DNA of 64,000 nucleotides from Cellulosimicrobium sp. Marseille-Q4280. Its GTDB lineage: Bacteria; Actinomycetota; Actinomycetes; Actinomycetales; Cellulomonadaceae. The stretch is taken from NCBI RefSeq assembly GCF_943181405.1, contig NZ_CALPBY010000007.1:62001-126000 (forward strand), in the 5' to 3' direction. The notes under the pieces are model-generated. The model searched no databases and was not told the DNA's origin. It worked only from the letters and a program-made list of their open reading frames with translations. This document shows, in pieces, positions 52,247-61,600 of the stretch; position 1 is the stretch's first letter; every line of letters begins with the position of its first letter. The translations under genes were made by a program, and so were the position numbers.

Positions 52247-53433
52247 GCGGGATCCGTCGTCCGCTCGGCGTCGCGGCCGTCGTGGCGATGCTTCTCGCGG
52301 CGCTCAACCTGCGCCCCGCGGTGGTCGCGGTCTCGCCGCTGCTCGGCGAGATCCGCGCCGACACGGGGCTGAGCGCCTCCGCGGCGGGGTTGCTCACGGC
52401 GCTGCCCGTCCTGTGCTTCGGGCTCCTCGCTCCGGTCGCGCCGGTGCTCGCGCGGCGCTGGGGGCTCGAGCGCGCGCTCCTCGCCGCCCTCGTGGTGCTC
52501 GCCGTGGGCTTCGCCGTCCGCCTCGTCCCGACCACGTGGGGGCTGTTCGCCGGCACGCTCGTCGTCGGCGGTGCGATCGGGGTCGGCAACGTGCTGCTCC
52601 CGGCGCTCGTCAAGCGCGACTTCGCCGACCGCGTCGGGCTCATGACCGGCCTCTACTCGATGTCGCTCTCCGGCGGCGCCGCGCTCGCCGCGGGCCTCAC
52701 GCTCCCTGTCGCGAACGCCGCAGGCCTCGACTGGCGCGGCGCGCTCGCGACGTGGGGTGTCCTGGCCGTCGTCGGGGCGCTCGTGTGGGTGCCGCGCGCG
52801 CTGCACGCCACCGGCCCCGCACCGACGGGATTCCGGAGCGGCGGGACACGTCCGGCCGGGCGCGGCTCGGTCTGGCGCAGCCCTCTCGCGTGGGCCGTGA
52901 CCGCCGTCATGGGCACGCAGTCCCTGTCGTTCTACGCGACGAACGCGTGGCTGCCCGAGGTCTTCGTGTCGCTCGGCCGGACCCCGGAGGCCGGGGGATG
53001 GCTGCTCGCGCTGTGCAACCTGGTGGGGATCGCCGGCTCGTTCGCGACGCCCCTGCTGGCCGGACGGATGCGTCGTCAGCGCGGCATCGGCGTCGCCCTC
53101 GTCGTGCTGGTGGGCACGGGCCTGACCGGGCTCGTCGTCGCGCCGTCGGCTGCCGTGCTGTGGGTCGTGCTCCTGGGACTGGGCCAGGGCGGGGGGATCA
53201 GCCTCGCCCTCACGCTCATGGCGCTGCGCGCCCACGACGCCGCGCACACCTCGGAGCTGTCCGGGATGGCGCAGAGCGCCGGGTACGTGCTCGGCGCGTG
53301 CGGCCCGATCGGCGTCGGCCTCGTGCACGACGCGAGCGGGGCCTGGACGCTCCCGCTCCTCCTGCTCGTCGGCGTCGCCGTCGCGCAGGGGATCGCGGTC
53401 TGGTTCGCGGGCCGCGACGCGCACGTGCGCTGA
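52243..53433 (+). CDS. MFS transporter, CynX/NimT family
   Basis: A 396-residue 12-helix carrier. LNLRPAVVAVSPLLGEIRADTGLS at the N-terminus and the late EL-SGMAQSAGYVLGACGP region are the CynX/NimT hallmarks. E. coli relatives handle cyanate and 2-nitroimidazole; the substrate here is unknown. The GTG overlaps the regulator's stop (GTGA), giving a two-gene regulator-transporter operon. Confidence 0.9.
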   Translation: MSGIRRPLGVAAVVAMLLAALNLRPAVVAVSPLLGEIRADTGLSASAAGLLTALPVLCFGLLAPVAPVLARRWGLERALLAALVVLAVGFAVRLVPTTWGLFAGTLVVGGAIGVGNVLLPALVKRDFADRVGLMTGLYSMSLSGGAALAAGLTLPVANAAGLDWRGALATWGVLAVVGALVWVPRALHATGPAPTGFRSGGTRPAGRGSVWRSPLAWAVTAVMGTQSLSFYATNAWLPEVFVSLGRTPEAGGWLLALCNLVGIAGSFATPLLAGRMRRQRGIGVALVVLVGTGLTGLVVAPSAAVLWVVLLGLGQGGGISLALTLMALRAHDAAHTSELSGMAQSAGYVLGACGPIGVGLVHDASGAWTLPLLLLVGVAVAQGIAVWFAGRDAHVR

Positions 53434-53434
53434 A

Positions 53435-53452
53435 CCGGCCGTCGTCGGCCGG
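53435..53452. terminator. Hairpin after the CynX-type gene
   Basis: CCGGCC and GGCCGG with a GTCGTC loop follow the stop at once, in the 153-base gap between convergent genes. A looser GC dyad occurs at about 53470-53500. Confidence 0.55.
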
Positions 53453-53586
53453 ACGCGCCCAGGCGCGCCGCCGTCCGCAGCGCGCGGTGCGGCGGACGAC
53501 CCGGGCAGCTGGACCCGCGACGCGACGAGCCCCGACCCGCTGCCCCGGCCGAGAGGTCGGGGAGCGAGCCGGGGCGCGGGCGCGTG

Positions 53587-55290
53587 CTACTCGGCGGCGG
53601 GAGCGCCGCCCTGCTCGGAGCGCTCGACCGGCTGGCCGCCGCGCGTGCGGCGGCGGCTGCGGGACCGACGACGGCGCTCGCCGCCCTCGGCCGACCCACC
53701 GGGCGTCTCGCCCGCGGTCGTGGCGCGCTCGTCCGCGGTGCGCTCGCCCGGGCCTCCGGCCTCGCCGCCCTGGCGGCGACCGGAGTCGCCGCCGCGGCCG
53801 CCGTCACGTCCCTGCTCGCGTCCGTGCTCACGGCCACCTCGACCGCCCTGCCCGCGCCCGTCGCGGCCGGACCGGTCGCCGCCTCCCTGACCTCCCCGGG
53901 CGGGGCGCGCCGGGGTGTGGCGCTTGCCGGTCTCGCCGAGGTCCTCGAGCTCCTCGGCGTCGAGGCCCGCGAGGGTGCGCTGCTCCTTCGGGAGGCGCCC
54001 CTTCGTGCCCTCAGGGATCGACAGGTCCGTGTAGAGGTGCGGCGATGTCGAGTACGTCTCGACGGGCTCCGGGATACCGAGGCCGAGCGCCTTGTCGATG
54101 AGACCCCAGCGCGGCATGTCGTCCCAGTCGACGAAGGTCACCGCGGTGCCCGTGTTGCCCGCGCGGCCGGTGCGGCCGGTGCGGTGCAGGTACGTCTTCT
54201 CGTCCTCGGGGCACTGGTAGTTCACGACGTGCGTGACGTCCTCGACGTCGATGCCGCGGGCGGCGACGTCGGTCGCGACGAGCACGTCGATCTTGCCGTT
54301 GCGGAACGCGCGCAGCGCCTGCTCGCGCGCGCCCTGGCCGAGGTCGCCGTGGATCGCGCCGGAGGCGAAGCCGCGCTCCGCGAGGTCGTCCGCGACCTTG
54401 GCCGCCGTGCGCTTGGTGCGCGCGAAGACGATCGTCCGCCCGCGCCCTTGCGCCTGCAGGATCCGCGCGAGGACCTCGACCTTGTCGAGCGCGTGCGCCC
54501 GGTAGACGACCTGGGCGATGTTCTTGACGGTCTGGCGACCGTCGTCGTCCGCCTCGATCGCGCGGATGTGCGTCGGCTGCTTCATGTAGCGGCGGGCCAT
54601 CGAGACGACCGCGCCCGGCATGGTCGCCGAGAAGAGCATGGTGTGGCGCTGCGCGGGGGTCCGCGCCAGGAGCTTCTCGACGTCGGGCAGGAACCCGAGG
54701 TCCAGCATCTCGTCGGCCTCGTCGAGCACGACGGTGTTGGCCCGCGTGAGGTTGAGGTGCCCCTGGTTCATGAGGTCGATCATGCGGCCGGGCGTCCCGA
54801 CCACGACCTCGACGCCGCGCTGCAGCGCCTCGACCTGCGGCTCGTACGCGCGCCCGCCGTACACCTGCAGGACGCGCACGCTGCGCAGGCGCGACGCCGT
54901 CTCGAGGTCCTTGGCGACCTGGACGGCGAGCTCGCGCGTCGGGACGACGACGAGCGCCTGCGGCTTGCCGGGGGAGGGGAGCGCGTCGAAGCCGGGCTCG
55001 CCCGGCGCGACGACGCGGTGCAGGAGCGGCACCCCGAAGCCGAGGGTCTTGCCGGTCCCGGTCTTGGCCTGCCCGATGATGTCGTGGCCCGACATCGCGA
55101 CGGGCAGCGTCATCGCCTGGATGGGGAAGGGGTGGGTGATGCCCGCGTCGGCGAGCGCCGTGACGATCTCCGGGCGGACGCCGAAGTCGGCGAAGGACGT
55201 GTTGTCGGACTGCACGCTCGCGGCGACGGCGCGCGCGTCGGCGCTCACGTCGGGGGTGGCGTCCGTGGTGGTCGCGTCTGTGGTGGTCAC
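53587..55290 (-). CDS. DEAD-box ATP-dependent RNA helicase
   Basis: A 567-residue RNA helicase with the full motif set: Q motif FPIQAMTLPVAM, AKTGTGKT, PTRELA, GTPGRM, VLDEADEML, FSATMP, TDVAARGID and HRTGRTGRAG. The last 130 residues form an RGG/Arg-Gly-rich tail (GRDGRGQGGRGGREHGREQG and similar), a likely unfolded RNA-binding extension. Closest in type to RhlE/CsdA helicases of ribosome assembly and cold response. GTG 55290 follows AGAGG. A leader of about 250 bases precedes it. Confidence 0.95.
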   Translation of the reverse strand: MTTTDATTTDATPDVSADARAVAASVQSDNTSFADFGVRPEIVTALADAGITHPFPIQAMTLPVAMSGHDIIGQAKTGTGKTLGFGVPLLHRVVAPGEPGFDALPSPGKPQALVVVPTRELAVQVAKDLETASRLRSVRVLQVYGGRAYEPQVEALQRGVEVVVGTPGRMIDLMNQGHLNLTRANTVVLDEADEMLDLGFLPDVEKLLARTPAQRHTMLFSATMPGAVVSMARRYMKQPTHIRAIEADDDGRQTVKNIAQVVYRAHALDKVEVLARILQAQGRGRTIVFARTKRTAAKVADDLAERGFASGAIHGDLGQGAREQALRAFRNGKIDVLVATDVAARGIDVEDVTHVVNYQCPEDEKTYLHRTGRTGRAGNTGTAVTFVDWDDMPRWGLIDKALGLGIPEPVETYSTSPHLYTDLSIPEGTKGRLPKEQRTLAGLDAEELEDLGETGKRHTPARPARGGQGGGDRSGRDGRGQGGRGGREHGREQGRDGGRGGDSGRRQGGEAGGPGERTADERATTAGETPGGSAEGGERRRRSRSRRRTRGGQPVERSEQGGAPAAE

Positions 55291-55550
55291 TGGTGCCTCT
55301 GTCTCTTCCGGCGCGCGCGACCGCTTCGTCGGGGAGCGTCGGGAACCGGCTCCTCCGCCGGGTGACCCGGACGTGGTCGTACGCGCTTCGTGGCCGGCAG
55401 CCGATCGTGGAATTCGTGGCGCGGGTCCGCGGGAGCGGACCCGTACCGCCGTCGTCGCACGAGGACGGGCGTCGCCCTTCGTGCCGGCCGGGGCCGGGAC
55501 GGGCGCGTGAGGTCAGGACGACCGGGCAACCGATGTACCCGCCCATGGTA
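55291..55550 (-). promoter_or_regulatory. Long 5' leader of the DEAD-box helicase gene
   Basis: A TACCAT hexamer on the minus strand (55545-55550) is the best -10 in the gap, implying an untranslated leader of about 245 bases. It contains a 9-bp hairpin CGGGTCCGC-GGGA-GCGGACCCG (55422-55443). Long leaders are known for cold-regulated and autoregulated RNA helicases; no known riboswitch was recognised. Confidence 0.4.
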
Positions 55551-55593
55551 TCGGACAGCCGCCCCGCGGCGCTCCGGCACCGGCGACCGCCAC

Positions 55594-55599
55594 TATCCT
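55594..55599 (+). promoter_or_regulatory. -10 hexamer TATCCT, leaderless ferritin-like gene
   Basis: TATCCT ends 6 bases before ATG 55606; GGCGGG between them is too close to act as a normal ribosome site. Confidence 0.55.
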
Positions 55600-55605
55600 G
55601 GCGGG

Positions 55606-56304
55606 ATGATCGACGTCGACCAGCCCACCGGACCGACGACCGGCGCGTCCCAGGACGCGCTCGAGCTCCTCGGGCTCGTCGCCTACACCGAGCTCTCGAG
55701 CTTCGGCCGGCTCGCCGGCGACGCGGCGCACGCCCCGACCCTGCGCCAGCGCCAGGCGCTGTCGCGCATGGCCGCCGAGCTGCTCGAGCGGCAGGAGTCC
55801 GTGCTGGGCCGCGTCGCGGAGCTCGGGGGCGACCCGGAGACGTGCATGGCGTCGTTCGACGGCCTGTTCGACGACTTCGACGAGCGCACGCGCCCGAGCA
55901 CGTGGTGGGAGGGCATCCTCAAGGGCTACGTCGGCCAGGGGGTCGCGGACGACTTCTGCCTCCTCGCCGCGGGAGGCCTCGACGACCGCTCGCGGGACGT
56001 CGTCGTGGGCTCGCTCACGCAGGGCGCCCGGGCGGACCGCTCGGCGTCCGTCATCGCGGAGGCCGCGACGGCGGACCCGGTGCTCGCGGCCCGGCTCGCC
56101 CTGTGGGGCCGCCGCATCGTCGGGGAGGCGCTGGGCGTCGTCGGTGTCGTGCTCGCGCGCCACCCCGCGCTCGACCGCCTCGTCGCCGAGGTGAACCGCG
56201 AGGAGGCGGCCGCGTCGCCGACCGCGACGACGCAGTCCTGGGTCTTCTCACGGCTCACCGCGGAGCACACCCGCCGCATGGACCGGCTCGGGCTCGCCGC
56301 CTGA
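55606..56304 (+). CDS. Ferritin-like/MiaE-type protein
   Basis: A 232-residue, mostly helical protein of the ferritin-like group annotated near tRNA-hydroxylase MiaE (Rv3210c type). It has four long helices; AYTELSSFGRLAGDAA, MAAELLERQESVLGRV and RLTAEHTRRMDRLGL carry Glu and His at spacing suitable for a di-iron site, though the canonical ExxH pairs are incomplete by eye. Function unknown. It sits between the helicase and DUF3107 genes in an order conserved in mycobacteria (from memory). Confidence 0.75.
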   Translation: MIDVDQPTGPTTGASQDALELLGLVAYTELSSFGRLAGDAAHAPTLRQRQALSRMAAELLERQESVLGRVAELGGDPETCMASFDGLFDDFDERTRPSTWWEGILKGYVGQGVADDFCLLAAGGLDDRSRDVVVGSLTQGARADRSASVIAEAATADPVLAARLALWGRRIVGEALGVVGVVLARHPALDRLVAEVNREEAAASPTATTQSWVFSRLTAEHTRRMDRLGLAA

Positions 56305-56400
56305 CCCGCCACCGCGCGCCGTGCCCGGACGCAGGACGGCCCGGGCGCCTCCCGCGGACGGGGACGACCGGGCCGCTCACGCTGCTCGCGGGCGGTGAGG

Positions 56401-56625
56401 TCAGAGCGACCCGAAGCCCACCCGGCGCTGCTCCTCCGTGCCGATCTCGACGTATCCCAGGGACACGGTCGGGACGATCACGCGGCGCCCCCGGGAGTCC
56501 GTGAGCTCCAGCGCGGGCGCTCCGCCCAGGGCGTCCGAGACCGCCTTCGCGACGTCCTCCGCGGACAGGTCGGTGTCGACGACGAGCTCACGGGCCAGGT
56601 TCTGCACACCGATGGTGACTTCCAC
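56401..56625 (-). CDS. DUF3107 protein
   Basis: A 74-residue protein, MEVTIGVQNLARELVVDTDL through YVEIGTEEQRRVGFG, matching the short DUF3107 family (TB9.4/Rv3208A in M. tuberculosis). GTG 56625 has GAGGAG 5-10 bases upstream. Function unknown. It lies 90 bases downstream of the TetR gene on the same strand, the same pairing as Rv3208-Rv3208A. Confidence 0.88.
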   Translation of the reverse strand: MEVTIGVQNLARELVVDTDLSAEDVAKAVSDALGGAPALELTDSRGRRVIVPTVSLGYVEIGTEEQRRVGFGSL

Positions 56626-56715
56626 GTGTTCTCCTCACAGCGGCCGCGCGCACGCGGCTGGTCGACGGCAGGCCGCCGATGGGTGACCCACCGGCGACAA
56701 CGCGAACGATAGTAG

Positions 56716-57414
56716 TCAGATTCCCTCGGGCCGTGTGCGGCGCAGCATCCCGTGCACGCCGCGCCACACGAGGCGCGGGACGAGGCGCGTGACGTCGTCG
56801 GCGCTCGCCGCGCCGTCGGCCCGCACCGCCTCGGTCGCGGCCGCACGGCCCACGGCCGTGCAGGTGCGCGCGACGACGAGCGCCTCCGGCGGGTCGAGCT
56901 CGGTGATGCGGACGAGCACGTCCGCGAAGGCCTGGGAGATGTGCGCGTCCGGCGCGAGCACGCGCGCGCGCACCACCGGGTCGCGCATGACGTCGGACTC
57001 GAACAGCAGCGCGGACGAGCGGCCGGCGGTGTGCGCGTACGCCACGTAGGCCCGCACGATGCCCTCGATCACGGCGAGCCCGTCGACCGCGAGGGCGTCC
57101 GCGTCGCCGGGAGCGTTCCCGGGCGCGGCGTCGCGGAACGGGTCGAGCGTCGTGTGCACGGCCCGGACGAGCCGGTCGCCCTGCTCGTCGACGATCGCGA
57201 GGTACAGGTCGAGCTTGGACGGGAAGTGCCGGTACAGCACCGGCTTGCCGACGCCTGCGCGGTCGGCGATGTCGTCCATCGAGATGTGGTGGTAGCCGTG
57301 GGTCGCGAAGAGGTCCTCGCCGATCGACAGGAGCTGGGCGTGCCGCTGCGTCCGGGGCATGCGCGTGCGCGCCGCGGGGAGGGCCCCGCCCTTGCGTCCC
57401 GGACCACCCGTCAT
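56716..57414 (-). CDS. TetR family regulator
   Basis: A 232-residue repressor with the TetR helix-turn-helix ISMDDIADRAGVGKPVLYRHFPSKLDLYLAI (about residues 40-70) and an all-helical ligand domain. It is the counterpart of Rv3208 by context, next to DUF3107 and divergent from DUF3152. Its target is unknown. ATG 57414 follows TATCCT by 7 bases, so the mRNA appears leaderless. Confidence 0.9.
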   Translation of the reverse strand: MTGGPGRKGGALPAARTRMPRTQRHAQLLSIGEDLFATHGYHHISMDDIADRAGVGKPVLYRHFPSKLDLYLAIVDEQGDRLVRAVHTTLDPFRDAAPGNAPGDADALAVDGLAVIEGIVRAYVAYAHTAGRSSALLFESDVMRDPVVRARVLAPDAHISQAFADVLVRITELDPPEALVVARTCTAVGRAAATEAVRADGAASADDVTRLVPRLVWRGVHGMLRRTRPEGI

Positions 57415-57421
57415 GGGCCCG

Positions 57422-57427
57422 AGGATA
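57422..57427 (-). promoter_or_regulatory. -10 hexamer TATCCT of the TetR gene, likely leaderless
   Basis: TATCCT lies 7 bases before the TetR start on the minus strand. Confidence 0.55.
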
Positions 57428-57469
57428 CGGGCGAACCGCGAGCGGTCGACCCGGGGCGACGAGGAGTGG

Positions 57470-57475
57470 GACGAT
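57470..57475 (+). promoter_or_regulatory. -10 hexamer GACGAT of the DUF3152 gene, likely leaderless
   Basis: GACGAT ends 6 bases before GTG 57482. Only about 42 bases separate it from the TetR -10, so TetR binding in between could control both genes. Confidence 0.45.
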
Positions 57476-57481
57476 GGCCGC

Positions 57482-58561
57482 GTGCCCGACCCCGACGCCT
57501 CGACCGACCCCCAGCCCCCTGTCGTGGACGGCGGTGCGGCCGACGCCCCGGTGGTGCGTCACCCCGACCGCGTGCGCGGCCGTCGTCCGCGCCCGGTCGT
57601 CGCGGTCCTCGCGTGCCTCGGCGTGGGTTTCGGCGCGGGCGTGGCGACGGCGGAGGTGTGGGACGTGCCCGGTGGGCCGGTCCCGACGGCTTCGGCGCCC
57701 GTGGTGAGCGCGGCCCTGGCAGGGGACGGCACCGGTCAGGTCCCCGACCGCGCGCCGGACGCGGTGAGCCGTTCGGAGGAGGCGCGGGCCGTGCTCGGCA
57801 CGCCCGACGCACCTGGTGCGACGGACGCGCCCGGCCCGGTGACCCTGCCGACGCCGCCGCCTCCCGGGACGCTCGCCCCGCTCGCCCCGCTCGCGCCCCT
57901 CGCCTCCTCCCCGACCCCGCCGGTCCGGGTGCCCGCCGCACCGGAGGTCCCGCCGACGCCCGCCGCGCTCGTGCCGACCCCGCCGCCGGACCCCGTCCCG
58001 GAGCCCGGCTCGGGCCTCACGGGGAAGAAGGTCGTCGCCGACCTCGGCGGGACGTTGGTCGTCGTCCCGGGCGAGGTCCCGGCACCGGGACCGGGCACGG
58101 TCCGGTCCGTGCGCGTCGAGGCCGAGCTCGGCCTGCCGCTCGACGGTGACGTCCTCGCCGAGGCGGTGCTGGCGACGCTCAACGACCCGCGCGGCTGGGG
58201 CGCGACGGACCGCGTGACGTTCTCCCGCACGGCCGCCGACGACGCGTCGATCCGGGTCGTGCTCGCGAGCCCGGCGACGACCGACCGGCTCTGCGCCCCG
58301 CTGCAGACCGAGGGCCGGTACTCGTGCGGCAACTCGGTGACGGGCGTCGCGGTGCTCAACTTCGAGCGCTGGGTCCAGGGCGCTCCGGACTTCGGCGACG
58401 ACGTCGCGACCTACCGCCAGTACCTCGTGAACCACGAGGTCGGCCACGTGCTGGGCCACGGGCACGAGCCGTGCCCGGCGCCGGGCGCCGTCGCCCCGGT
58501 CATGGTGCAGCAGTCGATCTCGACCGAGGGCTGCGTGCCGAACGGCTGGCCCTCGCCGTAG
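57482..58561 (+). CDS. DUF3152 exported zincin-like protein
   Basis: A 359-residue protein: about 35 polar residues, one membrane helix (VVAVLACLGVGFGAGVATA, about residues 41-60), a 110-residue Pro/Ala-rich spacer, then the DUF3152 domain. That domain contains HEVGHVLGHGHEPC, an HExxHxxGHxH zinc motif like metzincins, suggesting an extracytoplasmic metalloprotease anchored at the membrane. The Cys residues (RLCAPLQTEGRYSCG; EGCVPNG) may form disulphides. Homologue of Rv3207c by context. GTG 57482 was chosen from the leaderless -10. Confidence 0.88.
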   Translation: MPDPDASTDPQPPVVDGGAADAPVVRHPDRVRGRRPRPVVAVLACLGVGFGAGVATAEVWDVPGGPVPTASAPVVSAALAGDGTGQVPDRAPDAVSRSEEARAVLGTPDAPGATDAPGPVTLPTPPPPGTLAPLAPLAPLASSPTPPVRVPAAPEVPPTPAALVPTPPPDPVPEPGSGLTGKKVVADLGGTLVVVPGEVPAPGPGTVRSVRVEAELGLPLDGDVLAEAVLATLNDPRGWGATDRVTFSRTAADDASIRVVLASPATTDRLCAPLQTEGRYSCGNSVTGVAVLNFERWVQGAPDFGDDVATYRQYLVNHEVGHVLGHGHEPCPAPGAVAPVMVQQSISTEGCVPNGWPSP

Positions 58562-58621
58562 CGTGCGCGCGGGCACGAGGCTCGCCGGCCCAGGACCGCT
58601 CCGGGTGTCGGTGGCTCGTGA

Positions 58622-58627
58622 TGGGAT
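58622..58627 (+). promoter_or_regulatory. -10-like hexamer TGGGAT of adnA
   Basis: TGGGAT ends 6 bases before GTG 58634, the same spacing as other leaderless genes here, though the second base departs from TANNNT. Confidence 0.35.
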
Positions 58628-58633
58628 CTCGTC

Positions 58634-61600
58634 GTGCTCCGGACCAGCGCGCAGCCCCGCCGACCCCGCCTCGTCGCGTCCGACCTCGGCCTCGACGCCG
58701 CTCCCGTCGTCCTCGACGACTCCCAGCGCGCGGCGGTCGCGGCCGCGTCCGGACCCGGGGCGACGCTGGTCGTCGGGGGACCGGGGACGGGCAAGACGCT
58801 CGTCGCGCAGGAGGTCGTGCTCGCCGCGCTCGACCAGGGCGTCGCGCCCGAGCGGGTGCTCCTCCTCGCGGCGTCCCGCAGGGCCGCGGCGTCCGTGCGG
58901 GACCGGCTGTCCGAGCGGGCACGGCGCACCGTGGGAGCACCGATGGTCCGTACGGCGGCGTCAACCGCGTTCGCGGTCCTTCGGGAGCGCGCGGCCGCGC
59001 TCGGCGAGCCGACGCCCACGCTGGTCTCGGGACCGGAGCAGGACCTCGTTCTGGCCGAGCTCCTCGACGGTCACGTCGCGGGCGAGGGCGCTCCGCTCGA
59101 GCTGCCGGACGGCCTGCCCGAGGAGGTGCTCGGTCTGCGTGGCCTGCGCCAGGAGCTGCGCGACCTGCTCATGCGCGCGGCGGAGCGCGGCCTCACGCCG
59201 GCGGACCTGGGCGAGCTCGGGCGCCGGCACGAGCGTCCCGAGTGGGTGCTCGGGGCGCAGCTCTACGCCGAGTACCTCGACGTCACGGCGCTGCGTGGGG
59301 GGACGCCGGACGTCGGCGCTCGGCTCGACCCGGCCGTCGTCGTCGACGAGGCGGCCGAGGCCCTGCGCGCGTGGGACGACGAGGTGCCGGACGCACCGCG
59401 ACCGGGGTGGGACCTCGTCGTCGTCGACGACTACCAGGAGGCCACGGTCGCGACCGCCCGACTCCTGCACGTGCTGCACGAGGACGGCGCGCGCCTCGTC
59501 CTGCTCGCCGACCCCGACTCCGCGGTGCAGGGCTTCCGCGGTGCGAGCCCCGGCCTCGTCGGGCGCGCGTCCGCCCCGCTGCGTGGTGGAGCGGGGACGC
59601 GGGGCGAGCTCGGGGCGCGCGTCGCCGTCCTCGGGACGGCCTGGCGGCAGCCGGACGCGCTGCGCGCGGTGACGCGCCGGGTCGCGGCCCAGGTCGGGAC
59701 CCTCTCCGGGGCGGTGCACCGCGGTGCGGCGCCGCGGCCCGGGGCCGACGCAGGCCCGGCCCCAGCCCCGGGTGCGCCGGCCGGCCGGCCTGCCGTCGAG
59801 GTCGCCGTGCTCTCCGGTGCCGCGCAGGAGGCGGCGTACGTCGCGCGCGAGCTGCGCGCCGAGCACCTGCTCCACGGGACACCGTGGGGCCGCATGGCGG
59901 TCGTGGCGCGGACCGGTGGTCGGCTCGCGGCGCTGCGCCGAGAGCTCGTCGCCGCCTCGGTCCCGGTCACGCTGCTCGGCTCGGACGTGCCGCTGCGCGA
60001 CGAGCCGGCGGTCGCCCCGCTGCTCGCCGCGGTGCGCGCGTGCGTCGCCCCGGCGGACGACGCCGTGCCGGAGCTCGACCCGGCGACCGCGTCGCTCCTG
60101 CTCACCTCGCCGCTCGGCAGCCTGGACGTCGTCTCGTTGCGCCGTCTGCGCCGTGCCCTGCGCGCCGAGGAGCTCGCCGGGGGAGGGGGGCGGACGTCCG
60201 ACGCCCTGCTCGTGGAGGTCCTCGAGGACCCGGCCCGCGCCGCGACCCTCCCCCCGACCGTCCGCCGCGGTCCGGTCGCGGTGGCGCGGGCCCTCGCCGC
60301 GGGGCGTGCCGCCGCGGGAGAGCCCGGGGCGAGCGCGCAGACCGTGCTGTGGTCCGTGTGGGCGGCGACGGGGCTCGCGGAGCGCTGGCGCTCCGCGGCC
60401 CTCGACGGTGGTCCGGCCGGTGCGCGCGCGGACCGGGACCTCGACGCCGTGCTCGCGCTCTTCCGTGCGGCGGAGACGTTCGTCGACCGCATGCCGGGCG
60501 CTCCCGTCGCCGCGTTCGTCGAGTACCTGGCGTCCCAGGACCTCCCCGCCGACTCCCTCGCCGCGCGGGCGAGCGGGACGGACTCCGTCGCGGCGCTGAC
60601 CCCGGCGGGCGCGGCGGGCGGGGAGTGGGACGTCGTCGTGGTCGCCGGCGTGCAGGACGGCGTGTGGCCCGACCTGCGGCTGCGTGACTCGCTGCTCGGG
60701 TCGCAGGCACTGGTCGAGCTCCTCGCGGGACGGTCCGACGACGCCCGCGGCGTCGGACCGCAGGCGCGCGCGCAGGTGCTCGCCGACGAGCTCCGGGCGT
60801 TCGTCGTCGCGACGTCGCGCGCGTCGCGGCGCCTCGTCGTCACCGCGGTCGAGGACAGCGAGGACGCGCCGTCGGTGTTCTGCGACCTCGTCGTCCCGCC
60901 GTCCGAGCCCGGCGACGATCCCGGCGACGGACCCGACGACGACCCGGACGGCAGCGGTGCGGGCGGTGGGTCGCACCCTCGCACGCCCGGTGGCCGCGCC
61001 GCCGTCGACGGCGCGCGCCGCCGCGTGCAGGTGGGTGCGCCGCTCGACCTGCGGGGCGTCGTCGCGGCCGCCCGGGCGGTGCTCGTCGCGGACGAGGCGG
61101 CGTCCGGTCCCGCGGAGCCCGGCCCCGGCCTCCTCTCCGGGCGCACCTCCGACGCGCGGCCCGAGGCGGAGGCCGCCGCGACGCTGCTCGCCGACCTCGT
61201 CGCGGTCGGCGTGCCGGAGGCGCGGCCCGAGAGCTGGTACGGCGTGGCGGGCGTGTCGAGCACCGCCCCGCTGCGGGCCGACGACGAGACGGTCACCGTG
61301 TCGCCGTCGAAGGTCGAGACCGTCACGACGTGCGCACTGCGCTGGTCGCTCGAGGCAGCCGGTGGCACGGCACCGGACGCCGCGCACCAGAACCTCGGCA
61401 CGCTCGTCCACTCGATCGCCGAGACGTCGCCCTCGGGATCCCTCGCCGACCTGCGGGCCGAGCTCGACCGCCGCTGGCCCGAGCTCGCGCTCCCCGACGG
61501 CTGGCCGTCGCGGCAGCTGCGGCGGCGCGCCGACCGCATGGTCGTCAAGCTCGCCGCCTATCTCGCGGAGGCGGGCGAGCCGCTCCTCGTCGAGCCGACG

